Source of the DNA: Euglena gracilis
Lineage: Eukaryota > Euglenida > Euglenophyceae > Euglenales
Assembly: GCA_039621445.1 (NCBI GenBank)
Contig: CP154955.1
Span: 24,819,415-24,883,414, forward strand
Reading direction: 5' to 3'
DNA: 64,000 nt
Shown piece by piece: positions 33,479 through 44,359 of this stretch; the first letter of the stretch is position 1; every line of letters begins with the position of its first letter. A program made the translations under genes and the position numbers. The notes under the pieces were generated by a model. That model was not told the DNA's origin. It did no database searches and saw nothing but the letters and a program-made list of their open reading frames with translations.

Positions 33479-33850
33479 AAGGTTGGTTTTGTGGGGGGGT
33501 TAGTCTCTCACCGCCTTGGACCGAGGGGGAGGATGTCCGCACCCCCCTCCAGAAACCTCAAATTTTTTCTCAGGGTGTAACGAGATTTCTGATGTCAGTA
33601 TTTTTCAAGGCCAAATTTTTCTCCGACGCTTTCCACCGGAGAATTTTTCCCACAGGGGAGAGGTTTCTAACCTTCCCCCCTTCCCTTGCATTCATTTAAT
33701 ACCCTGGTTATGGCCTAGGGTGTAGAATTGGCTTGTCTAAAAATACATAGATCCGTATTTCTAACAAAGAATAAAAAATGTTGAGGTGAAACCCAGTGGA
33801 ACGTAAATCTGCACGTTATCCAATTTGAGTCCAAGTTTTCCTCAACGAAG

Positions 33851-33879
33851 TGAAGTTGAGGATGTGGCAATTACCTCCG
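33851..33879 (+). CDS. Microexon candidate
   Basis: 29 nt, acceptor cctcaacgaag, donor CCG|GTGAGT (close to consensus), phase 2 to 1, reading EVEDVAITS. The donor quality and phase match to 32128 support it, but it is short. Confidence 0.45.
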
Positions 33880-33910
33880 GTGAGTGCGTCGTTGAAAGGA
33901 ATTTTTTTAG

Positions 33911-33941
33911 CACCGGACTCGTTGAGATTCATGCACGAACA
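33911..33941 (+). CDS. Microexon candidate
   Basis: 31 nt after attttttttag, phase 1, reading APDSLRFMHE before CA|GTAGTC. It joins 33879 in phase but not 34194, so another exon is missing or this is not real. Confidence 0.35.
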
Positions 33942-34193
33942 GTAGTCCGAGACCCAGACAAGTCATTGTTGCTTGTTGCAGTTTCACTGGCGGCTGCCCA
34001 ACGCTTCTTGCCCCACCCCACCCCCCCCCCCCGGCCGCCTGGGGCAATTTGCATTTGCTCCTTAGTGTTTTGCTGGCATTCAGAAGTCTCTGGACATTGT
34101 ACTGTTGCCACTGAAGAGGAAGGTGTGGGTGCTGTTCTCCCCAAACCAATCCCTGTGTTATTCATTTCGGAGCTTATTAATGGCGTCTGCCAG

Positions 34194-34262
34194 ACCACAT
34201 TTGGCAGGGACCAGGGCGTTGCTCGAATCGAAGGGCACCCCATCCCCTGGGGAGTCATGCCA
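34194..34262 (+). CDS. Exon: unrecognised
   Basis: Acceptor gcgtctgccag, donor CCA|GTGAGC, phase 0 at both ends, 23 codons: TTFGRDQGVARIEGHPIPWG then VMP. It links in phase to 34321. No domain recognised. Confidence 0.6.
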
Positions 34263-34320
34263 GTGAGCAGTATTTTTCCAACCGTGAACCTCCATCGACG
34301 AGTTTTGTTTGTTTTTCCAG

Positions 34321-34383
34321 CCACCCAAAGGGCTCTCGGGCGGCAACGGGACGGTTTTTTCCGCTGTTGGGCCATCAAAATGG
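34321..34383 (+). CDS. Exon: Gly-rich segment
   Basis: Acceptor tttgtttgtttttccag (strong), donor TGG|GTAAAC, phase 0, 21 codons: PPKGLSGGNGTVFSAVGPSK plus W. A possible next exon starts at 34830 (GTC GCA GAG CCC), reading VAEPMIENV, but its end is unclear. Confidence 0.7.
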
Positions 34384-34469
34384 GTAAACATGGGCTGACC
34401 GGGGTATGATTGGTCAAAATTTGATTTCTTTGCATCGTTGGCAGCTTCTTTGAGCATTTTTTTTTGCAG

Positions 34470-34590
34470 TCTTCATTTTTGCCTCCCATTTCGATCCTGG
34501 TCTAGTTCCACCCTGGGACTGCTATGTATGGGGGTCAGCCAATACCCTTTTTCCCACCAGCTCAAATTTTCCAGCCTCTGCTCCGGGGGG
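34470..34590. repeat. Dispersed repeat shared with 49110-49230
   Basis: CCATTTCGATCCTGG, AGTTCCAC and CCAGCTCAAATT-like text occur in the same order in both places. Confidence 0.5.
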
Positions 34591-34889
34591 GGGGGGGGGC
34601 GCAGGTGACGCCCATTTTGCGGAGTTATTGTTTTTCTTTGTGCACTGTTTGAAAGGAGCTTATGGTTTGAGCTGTTGCAGCTGATAGGCTCTTGCAACCG
34701 TTTTGGCCAATTTCTGCAGTACACTGAAGGGGTCTCTCGGTCTGAAACCCCGAGACTCGGCCACCCCCTGGTTTTGCAAAAATGGCCCAGATACGCTGTG
34801 TTCGGCGAGGGTTTTGACATGTTGCAGAGGTCGCAGAGCCCATGATTGAAAACGTGGCCGGCAAAGGGAACATGGAAAGTCATTGGTGG

Positions 34890-34960
34890 CTCGGCACTGC
34901 TGACTTGGAACTGCTGTCTCGGCTCTGCAACTGGGCTGCCGAGTCCCAGACATGGGCTGC
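34890..34960 (-). CDS. Weak exon candidate of - strand gene
   Basis: On the - strand, after cccttctgcag, a frame reads HVWDSAAQLQSRDS with GC-ending codons before a possible GT. It would follow the exon at 35333-35176 in a - strand gene. The + strand also has an open frame here, so strand is uncertain. Confidence 0.25.
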
Positions 34961-35175
34961 AGAAGGGGTGCCTTCAGTGGCCGTGGTCGCGCGCATGTGC
35001 CGTCCTTTTTTTTGGGCGTCGTTGCTGAAGAGGTCTCACGTCGCACTGCCAGACATGGCTCTTCAAGAGAAGCGGGGGTGTGAGGACGGCCGCAGAGACC
35101 ACTTGGATATACCACTTGGAATTTCATTCTTACAATTTAAAAAAAAATTGAGCATTTTGAGCATTCGGAGAGCAC

Positions 35176-35333
35176 CTCCCCTGGCAGGTATGGCGATGCC
35201 CGCAACAGACCCTGGATGAGGGGCGGAAGCAGAGATCGCCACACATAGATGTGGCTGCGGCCCCAATCCTGCCGACACAGGCCCAGGCGCCAGTCGCGGT
35301 CGGCGACGGGGGACGACAGCAGGCGGCTTTTCG
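35176..35333 (-). CDS. Exon of a - strand gene, possibly membrane protein
   Basis: On the - strand, acceptor ccggcgtttag and donor GAG|GTGCTC bound a 158-nt exon with strong GC3: RLLSSPVADRDWRLGLCRQD then WGRSHIYVWRSLLPPLIQGL and LRASPYLPGE. The + strand frame over the same bases is broken by TAG. The hydrophobic end could be a membrane or buried helix. No family recognised. Confidence 0.6.
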
Positions 35334-35519
35334 CTAAACGCCGGTGGGATGGGGGGGGTGCCCTCACCGACCCAGGGAACGCCCATTGGTTCCATCGTCC
35401 TTGTTCAAACTGCTGGGATTTCTGTCAGCTTGACCCATACCCACACCCTGGGGCAGGACCACCCACCCAGTTTCACCTCCGGGGGGGGGGGGGGGTGGCT
35501 TCTCAGTTGAAAAGGTGGT

Positions 35520-35595
35520 GGCATCCCGATGGAGCGCTGGGAACGGAGACAACAAAGCCAGACCACCAGCCACACCCAGACCGAAGCGAATAGGT
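35520..35595 (-). CDS. Possible transmembrane exon of - strand gene
   Basis: On the - strand, after cattttttttcaag, the frame reads LFASVWVWLVVWLCCLRSQR then SIGMPPPFQL. The first 17 residues form a hydrophobic segment followed by Arg residues, as in a membrane helix. The donor is unclear, and GT-rich sequence can give Val/Trp runs by chance. Confidence 0.35.
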
Positions 35596-36043
35596 CTTGA
35601 AAAAAATGTTGTGCAGGAGCATGGATTGTTTGGAGTCGGCCATTGGAAAGGGTGTGGTGTGGTTCTGCTTTCCCAGCAGCACCAGACATTTCATTGGGGT
35701 TGGTTGGGATTTCTGTCGAGATTTGTCACAGTTTAAACACTGAAGGTGTGGTCCCGGCCACATAATTTGGAAAGATATCTGGTGAAGAGAACAAAACGTG
35801 CAATGCCATTGATTCAAAACATGAAAACCCGCTGAAAATTATGTGTCCCTGTGTATGCTCGTTTTCACATGGTTTGTTACTGCATAATTTACCTGACTTT
35901 CTCACCAGAGAATGGCAGAGTTGGTTAAAATAAAATTTATCTGCTTGTTTTCAGTTGTTTTCCCTCCACAGCTTTCCTTCACATTTTGATACATCCAAAT
36001 ATTTATGCATGCATATGCCCATGCGTGCATGCACCCAACGCAC

Positions 36044-36245
36044 ATATATACATACATACATAGATGTCTGCATGAATACATACATGCAGACATACATACA
36101 TACATACATACATACATACATACATACATACATACATACATACATACATACATACATACATACATACATACATACATACATACATACATACATACATACA
36201 TACATACATACATACATACATACATACATACATACATACATACAT

Positions 36246-36276
<31 letters not shown>

Positions 36277-36512
36277 TACATGCATGCGTGCATGCATGCA
36301 TGCATACATACATACATACATACATACATACATACATACATACATACATACATACATACATACATACATACATACATACATACATACATACATACATACA
36401 TACATACATACATACATACATACATACATACATACATACATACATACATACATACATACATACATACATACATACATACATACATGCATACATACATACA
36501 TACATACATATA

Positions 36513-36546
<34 letters not shown>

Positions 36547-36893
36547 CATACATAAATACATACATACATACATACATGCATACCTACCTACGTACATACA
36601 TACATACATACATACACACATACACACATACACACATACATACATACATACATACATACATACATACATACATACATACATACATACATACATACATACA
36701 TACATACATACATACATACATACATACATACATGCATGCATACATACATACATCCATCCATCCATCCATCCATCCATCCATCCATCCATCCATCCATCCA
36801 TCCATCCATCCATCCATCCATCCATCCATCCATCCATCCATCCATCCAGCCATCCATCCATCCATACATACATACATACATACATACATTGAC
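36044..36893. repeat. (CATA)n then (CATC)n microsatellite
   Basis: About 700 nt of CATA units with rare TGCA and CACA interruptions change abruptly at 36751 into about 110 nt of CATC units, then back to CATA for 30 nt. It is open in several frames on both strands, giving long artefactual MYVC/YIHT frames. Confidence 0.98.
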
Positions 36894-36899
36894 ATTGAC

Positions 36900-36965
36900 A
36901 TTGAGGTGGGCGGGCAGGGTGCTGATGAGCACGATGCCCCCCGCGCATAGCGCCGCTTGGGGCGC
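36900..36965 (-). CDS. Exon of - strand gene, hydrophobic
   Basis: On the - strand, acceptor cgcccccatcag and donor AAT|GTCAAT bound 22 codons: [20 protein letters not shown] then LN. GC3 is high until the donor, where the microsatellite begins. [13 protein letters not shown] could be part of a membrane helix. Further - strand candidates upstream (37090-37170) are ambiguous in frame. Confidence 0.5.
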
Positions 36966-37199
36966 CTGATGGGGGCGCCCCGGGCAGGAACCCCTTGCTA
37001 TAATGGGTCGTGTGAGGGACGCCCACGATAGCAGCCTCGCGAAAAGGCCAGGGTGGGAGAGAAAACAAAACCCAGCCCTCCCAGATATGCATTTAAACAG
37101 AAAACAGAGTATAAAGAGCGGCTTGGAGACGTGTGGCTCCCGTGGCGACACCAAGGGACGATGCTGATTTCGAGCCGAATGTTGTATGCAAAATAGAGG

Positions 37200-38410
37200 G
37201 CAGTCAGTGTGAATCATATAACAGCGCAGTTTGCGTCACAAACCGGGATGAAATCTGCTCTTGAAGACTTGGATGGAGCCAGGGTGGAGGGAGTTTATTT
37301 TTTATGGGAATTAGAAAAGAGACAATTTGCTGAGCTGATGGAGCATATGCCGACTGCCAAGGCGTCGGTGCAAAATGACAAGGCCATTTTGTTTTGGGGT
37401 CATACATACGGGGGATGTGATAAGGTTGGGTGATTGATTCACTGGACTCCAAATCATTTCATCCACATCATCAGAGCAGCGACTGAAATGACAACAATCT
37501 CCAACAAAAAAAAATTTATGCCTGCACACGAAGGTAAAGCGGCAGAATTGGATGGGGGGTCCTGGGAAGCAGGCAGAGGGTGCTACACAGCACCAGGCAC
37601 AGAACTTGCTCAAATACCCAAACTCTCTCCTTGAGCACCTCACTGCAGAAAGAGGATTCAATAGAACCAAAAAGAGTGTCCGCCCGAACTTCCAAGCAAT
37701 CAAAAATTTCCAGACATAGAAATTGACAGCTTTCCTGGAACGGGCTGAACACTGCTATTAAATGCAACCAGCTTAGGTGTCAGAGAACGCACGGTCAGGG
37801 GATCAAAGAAGCCTCCCCCCTCCGAATGGAGGCAGCTGTGAGCAAGAAAAAAAAAATACCAGACCTGGGGTCGCCATGCCGTTAGACCCTGCGAGGGAGT
37901 ATTATGCACAGCTCATGTGGACCCCCCCCCAGTCCTTGCAGAAAAATGTCGGCGACTGAACCCATTACGCGCGACATCGGCCACAAATGTGGACACCTCA
38001 GCAAACAGCCATGCTGAGAGCAAAAATGTGCAGTTGAAAGAAAAAGCCGACCTCGATAAAAGCCCTTTCTGGCATGTTCAAATATTTGGTTGGCAACGTG
38101 GTCGTGCCATTCTTTTTCTTCAGTCGGCGCCTTCATGAAGCTTTTTCAAAATATTGCGGTTTTTTTTGTTTTAGAAAAACCCACCTTCCTACACATTTGT
38201 TCTTTCCACAGCCCACAGGATCGCTGTTATTCTATTGTTATTGTATGTATTGGTCATGCTCCATCATATTGTTTTGCACAGATACCTAGATCAAGGCAAA
38301 GTTGGATAAAAGGGGACAGTGTGGGGTCGTCTAGCTTCGGCACTGTCTTTCGTCCTCAGATGGAAGGTGCCCCACCCCCACCTTGTCGAAGGCACATCTG
38401 AGATTCTTTT
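37200..38410. other. No supported exon; protein-like fragments
   Basis: A + frame at 37250-37430 reads VEGVYFLWELEKRQFAELME and looks protein-like, but codon bias is poor and splice sites are absent. It may be a decayed element. Confidence 0.3.
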
Positions 38411-38418
38411 GATTTCAG

Positions 38419-38500
38419 CTGCTTGTTTCACAAAGCGGCCGAGGAGCCCCACCTGGCTTTGGACGTATTGGTGGACATAGACAAAAATCTGCTTTGCTCA
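38419..38500 (+). CDS. Exon: EF-hand-like helix and loop
   Basis: Acceptor ttgatttcag, GT donor, phase 2 to 0: CLFHKAAEEPHLALDVLVDI then DKNLLCS. LALDVLVDIDKNLL fits an E helix with loop positions D-I-D-K-N. It places the start of the EF-hand array on the right side of the window. Confidence 0.6.
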
Positions 38501-39262
38501 GTGGGGGGTGCTGAATTTTCCCCTCTCCACCCCTGCTGTTGTTAGGTCGGTTGGGAACACCCCTTCCATTCGACCGTTGCAGTTGTTTCTAGTGCGTGCA
38601 ATTGTGTGCAAACACCCCCTATCCACGTTGTTTGCCCCTGAATTCTTGCAATCTCCATGGCGCCTCCTCCGAAAAGTGTTGATTTTCTCCAATTCCAATT
38701 CTTTGTAAGCCATCCCTATACAACCAAATAGAATGTGAGAGCTCTTCATGTTTCTAGTGAGCCATCGGTCGCGATGCATTATTTCTTGCAATGGCTGTTT
38801 TGTGCCCACAAAGAATGGGCCATTCTCCAGAATAAGGGCCAGGGCAAACTCATTAGCAGTCTTGAGCTGCAAAATCTGGTCTGATTGTCTTGGGTTACGG
38901 TTAGGGTCCATGGGTCCCTGGGTCGCAACTCAACCCTAGCCACTGCATTTGGCGGCCGTGTTGTGGCCAATTTTTCCCAGGGTTACAACGCTTGCAAGAA
39001 TTTTTAACAGGCTCTGGACTGTGAGCGGGGGAGGCAACCTGTAGGTTTGAAAAAATAACGATCAAAAGCAAATGCAGCTGCCCAGATCAGGCCTGGGGGG
39101 GGCAGGTTGCCCTCAAAGAATTGGGGAGCTGACTTGCAAATTTTGCAAATTAAACTTTCTGGTGTGTCACATATGCATCCACCTTGAAAATGCACATCTG
39201 CGACCGAAATTGCCGCATTGCCCATCATCTCTTTCTGATGAGATCACGAGCTTTTGTTTTAG

Positions 39263-39320
39263 GATGAATGTTGGGGAATCAGCGGGGTGGCACATTACAG
39301 GCCAATTTCTTGAGCTTTTG
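39263..39320 (+). CDS. Exon: second half of an EF-hand
   Basis: Acceptor gagcttttgttttag, donor TTG|GTAACT, phase 2 to 0: MNVGESAGWHITGQFLELL. It has the same layout as the 'sGaVtFxxLL' part of later modules (58803). Phase does not match 38500 directly, so an exon in between is missing. Confidence 0.5.
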
Positions 39321-39329
39321 GTAACTTAT

Positions 39330-42300
39330 AAAATCCCAAAAGGTTGTCGTAAAAAAGTCTTAACCACGTGACAGCACATAACTTTAATGGGCAATTGCAA
39401 TAATTTGGCCGACAAGGCAGCCCTGGAATCTCAATGGCTTGGGTCATTCCAAAGCCAAGCCTTTCATGCTACAAATACTCACAGCAGCTCAGGACAGGTC
39501 TAAAAACATCGCACAGCCACACAACAAAAAACAACCTGCTGCCGGTAGGACACCTGCCCAAAAGCTTGCTTGGAGCTTGCCGTAAGAGCATCAGAAAGGG
39601 GGAACTGCCCCGTAAGTTTAGACAACCTACTCAGAAAATCACTAAGCCGACTGCCATATTCTGCATGATTTCTTTTGGTCAGTATGCAAAGCATGAAACA
39701 TGGCTGCCAAACGCTGCGGGAAAAGCCAGAGAGTACCAAAATGCACGGAGCACCTGTAAAATGAGCCATTCAGTGATTCCCAATTCCCTCCTGGACTGTA
39801 TGGTGCCTTGCCCAACCACCATTGAGAACCTGTCCGGGGGGGGGGGGGGGGTGAACTTTGGCCAGGGGCGCTGCTGGAGCAAACTTGGTCGGTAATCTGT
39901 GAGGCTCCCATCAGGAAAAACTGTATGTTGCTCGCCACCGTGGGTGGTCAAGGTTGGCAAGCCCAGCACATCCTTTGCTGCCTGGAGTACTGCAAAAGTC
40001 ATGGTTTAGGTTTTGGCTTAGGCCTGGGTGTGAAATTCCAGTGCCTAGCAATTTGGCCACAAAGCAAAATACATAGCAATCCCTGGTGCTGATTTCACAA
40101 TAACAATTAACATTCAATTACAATGGGAATTTATTAATTTATTGATTTACAATTACAAACACAATTTCAATCACATACTCGGAAAAATCTGACCTTACAG
40201 GCCAAAAGAAGACTGTTTTGCAAACCAAAATTCAGAAATGAAATGTAGTTGTGCAAAGTGAATGCGGGAATCACGAAATACAGAACGATTGCACACAGGC
40301 CGGCATCTTGAGCTCGCCCGATACTAATATGACAATCACAAAGTCAGTCTGCAATATCATTGCTGCCCGCCAAGGCTGTATATATACAATAAAACACATT
40401 TCCAAATAATGTTATTAATATCAAAGAAAAAATATTTTATGAAGAACTGTGCAATGATTTTATGCAATGGATATCGTGTGGCTGCCTATGCACATAAATG
40501 CATTCAATGCCACCAAAATTGCATGCAAGCAAACAGATTTGAACTTCGGGCAGGTCTCCCATTGAAAAGTGCCAACGGTGGGAAAACACAATTTCACTTG
40601 CATGTCTTCGGGGGGGCCTTGTATACACAGGTATTGAGTGAATAAGCTTCATGCAAGATGTGACCTTGAGCTTATCTGTACCGGTGCTATTTGAAAAAAA
40701 AACATTTCACGTGGAAAGGTTGTGGGAAAAGATCCACAGCAAATCGGACTGCAGAGTCGGACTTCGCTCGTGCCCGAGCAGTGTCAGAGAGGGATGAGGG
40801 CTCAGACTGCTGTGCGAACAACTGGGCAGAGGCACAGGCCATACCTGAGGGGAACAAATCCAAACCTGTCGCTTGTGCCCGGGAATGGACAGGGAACGCC
40901 ATGGGGTGACAGGCAGCGATGAAAAACGCCGCTCGTGCCTGGGCGTGGTCAGAGAGCGGCGAGGGGCGACGGGTGCTTGAGAAGCACCGGCGGACCTCAC
41001 GTGCTCGGTAGAAACCAGCTGGTCGGGCTGCGAGGATACACATTGGATTTATCGGTAATGCAAGAAAACGTTGGTGGGGTGCCTCTCTTAGGGCTGAGCT
41101 TCAAACCCACAGGGGGGGTGGGGTGGGCTTTCTGCTTGGAGGGACGACCCTGGCAAGCTGCAGCGATAAAAAAAGGGGAGATTGATGGTCTTTGCTGGAG
41201 AGCAGCAGGGGATGCAGTCCTGGCTAGGCAGGCTGCGATAAAGTCCAGATGGAAAGACTGGCTAAGCATGCAGCAAGCCCACCTTAGCTGTCAACAGTGA
41301 GCAGCCTACAATCCCTTGGCTGGGGTGGGAGTGGACCAGAAATAGCAGACGGAGGTGGGAAAAAGGGCGGGGAAACGAAGCCCGCGGCTGGGTTAGCTCC
41401 CGGAGTCGAGGTGCTCGGACGGGAGAGGGGAGGGAGGGAGCGGGGCATGGCCCGCAGGTGGGTGAGAGCCCGGGGCCGGCAGACCCTGACAAGGCTGGGA
41501 CTGGGGTGGTCGCATGGAGGACCAGGGGGGTCAAAAAAGATGGTCGGTCGGAATATAGCACACCGGAGAGGTTGCCGAGCATGGGCGGAAAACAGGTTGA
41601 TCAGAACCTTCTTCTCAACACATAACAATCCCGGGAGGAGGGGGTGATGGCAGATGACATGGAACAAAATAGACTTTAAAGCTTGATACCGAAACTCTGA
41701 GATACGGGCGGCATTGGGGACCGAGAATGAAAATGACATTGCTGAGACATTCAGTTGTGAGACGAGGCCAAGCCCACACAGCAAGAGCCGTTGTTGCCTG
41801 ATACCCACAGCACCATGGTTACCCCTCTCCATGCCAAAGAATGCATAACATCAGCCTTTTCAATTTTATGTCCCTTCCTGCCTTCCTGAGGGGGCTGAGG
41901 GGGGCGGGGCAGGCTATCGTCCAACGTTGGCTTTTTGTCACAATTTTGAACAGCTTTTGCATGTCAGGCTTGGTGACCCCACAGGGCCGCCATTCCCACC
42001 GATATGAATGGCTGGATCAGTGCCCAGGGAAAAAGGTGGGGAGAAAAATCCCCAGGGGCAACGCCTGGGCGGGGAGGAAAAACGTCCAACTGTGCACACC
42101 AGACCAGAGGCAAGGGGCTGCGGCGGAAGAGCGATCAGGGCAGGATCATCGGATCACACTTTGACGAACAGCCGCCGTCACAACACACTCTTCTAAAAAT
42201 TAAAGCGCTTGACATTAGAGAGATAAATTGCAATCACTCAGAGGTAAAACAGTTTGGTTTGAGACCAGAGATGATTTGTCAGAAATTGTAAAACGTACAG

Positions 42301-43930
42301 CGAAGATGAAGTGACACCCCCCTGGAAAGAGCACTGGGAGATTATAAAATACGGTGGGGACTACAATATTCGAGGGCATAGGGAATCTCCTGGGGTTGGA
42401 CCAACCCAATTCGGGCTGATGTGACACATACGCCTGCCACGAACGCTCGATGGAATGAAAACGTTGGGAGAGAGGGGGTGGGAGTGGACCAGAAATAGCA
42501 GACGGAGGTGGGAAAAAGGGCGGGGCAACGAAGCCCGCGGCTGGGTTAGCTCCCGGAGTCGAGGTGCTCGGACGGGAGAGGGGAGGGAGGGAGCGGGGCA
42601 TGGCCCGCAGGTGGGTGAGAGCCCGGGGCCGGCAGACCCTGACAAGGCTGGGACTGGGGTGGTCGCATGGAGGACCAGGGGGGTCAAAAAAGATGGTCGG
42701 TCGGAATATAGCACACCGGAGAGGTTGCCGAGCATGGGTGGATAGTGGGTGAGGCGGCAGGAAAATGGCGCGCCCAGAAGTGTGCCAACCTTGGCAGGCG
42801 GCGCAACAAGGATATGCTGGAAATGGATCCTGGGCCTGTTAGTCCTCCATGTTACAGGATAAACGCAGAGACGGACCGAAAATGCAATGCTTCAATGTGG
42901 CACCATCCCAAAAACGAGCAAGTCGGGTGTGAGGCATTTGGTACCTCCAAACCAGACTGGCACTCGGTGCTTTTGCGCTGGCATCGTGAAGAGCGATGGC
43001 GGCTGCTTAAAAAAAAGGTAGCAAGCGGCACACTGGTAGTAAAAAATGATAGTAATCCGTCGTTGTTTTGGGATGGGAATGCACAACCTGCCACTGGGTG
43101 GGATAGAGGAGTTCTGTGGCCCCGTAAAGAGTCCCACGTTTATTTAAAAAAAACATAAAAGGGCAACAGGAAGGGCCAAATCTCGTCAGCTGGGGGGAAA
43201 TGCATAGCTCGGTGTCATTGCAGGGCGCTGAAAACTGCAGAAACAAAGCAGAACGGAGGACAACAATTCTGTGAGTGGTAATGGAAGAGCTTAGCAACGA
43301 ATCGACAGGAGGCACTTGAATCTGTATTCTTGGTTTCGGGAGGTTTGATTGTTAGATTCCATGCCTTTGGCGTGAAATCGGACTGATTCGTGCAAAACAG
43401 CGGGCCAGAACCCGGGCAATATTCCCACCAGGAAGAAATACAACTGCAAAATGTTTTTTTGGGGGGGGGGGCTGAAGACAATTTGGAGTCCAGCATCCCG
43501 AAATTTTTTGAGAGGTAGAAGAGAAACATCCAGGCGTGTAGGCAGACAGGAGCCCAACAATAGCAGAATGGGCTGCTGCCGGAGGAGACACAGCAAATAT
43601 TCACCAGAAAATCAGGTCAATTTTTTTGGATGAAGCGGACCTCACCATCGTGGGAAAAAATTACGCACTCAAAGGGGGCTCCAAGACATGGAAGGCCCTT
43701 TCCCTGGAAGTGTTCCAGGTCGTGGCGAAGGAGTGGGCCATAAAAAAAAATAATCTGTATTGAAGCAGCTGTGGTTGGAGAGGTTCATCGGATGTGAAAA
43801 TGGAACATGTACTGCCATCTACTGTTAGCGGAGATGAGGTCTGGTTTCTAAAATAAAAACAGCCCTTGATACACACAGAAATGCATAAAGAAACAGAGCG
43901 GGGTGTCGTACTCTTGGCAACCTTTCCTGA
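39330..43930. other. Long region without a supported exon
   Basis: It contains the direct-repeat pair at 41324/42477, a three-fold CTYGTGCCYGRG minisatellite near 40765-40985, and protein-like but spliceless frames at 39434-39895 and 42745-43158 (+). The latter (basic, WHREERWRLLKKK) may be a decayed transposon gene. Confidence 0.35.
41324..42739. mobile_element. Direct-repeat-flanked unit, LTR-like
   Basis: A 263-bp sequence at 41324-41586 is repeated almost exactly at 42477-42739. Trimmed copies begin TGGGAGTGG and end GAGCA, as LTRs begin TG and end CA. A purine tract (GGGAGAGAGGGGG) directly precedes the right copy. The 890-bp interior has no retroviral-type frame. A target duplication is not clear, and no tRNA-complementary site was identified. 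Confidence 0.5.
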
Positions 43931-43936
43931 ATTCAG

Positions 43937-43986
43937 AAGGAAAGGCGTTCACCACCCCGCTGACGGTGAAGCGGTACGACATCGGG
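43937..43986 (+). CDS. Exon: short, GC3-rich
   Basis: Acceptor ttcctgaattcag, donor GGG|GTGGAC, phase 1 to 0: GKAFTTPLTVKRYDIG. Codon bias is strong and stops exactly at the donor, where a CATA microsatellite begins 6 nt later. No domain recognised; it may belong to the EF-hand array. Confidence 0.55.
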
Positions 43987-43992
43987 GTGGAC

Positions 43993-44352
43993 ATACATAC
44001 ATACATACATACATACATACATACATACATACATACATACATACATACATACACACATACATACATACATACATACATACATACATACATACATACATAC
44101 ATACATACATACATACATACATACATACATACATACATACATACCTACATACATACATACATACATACATACATACATACATACATACATACATACATAC
44201 ATACATACATACATACATACATACATACATACATACATACATACATACATACATACATACATACATACATACATACATACATACATACATACATACATAC
44301 ATACATACATACATACATACATACATACATACATACATACATACATACATAC
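43993..44352. repeat. (CATA)n microsatellite
   Basis: About 360 nt of nearly pure CATA units directly after the donor of the exon at 43937. Confidence 0.98.
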
Positions 44353-44359
44353 TACATAT

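Noticed and set aside
35902-37092. Longest open frames (MYVC, YIHT and DGWM repeats, both strands)
   Set aside because: They are translations of the CATA/CATC microsatellite, which is open in several frames. No protein is implied.
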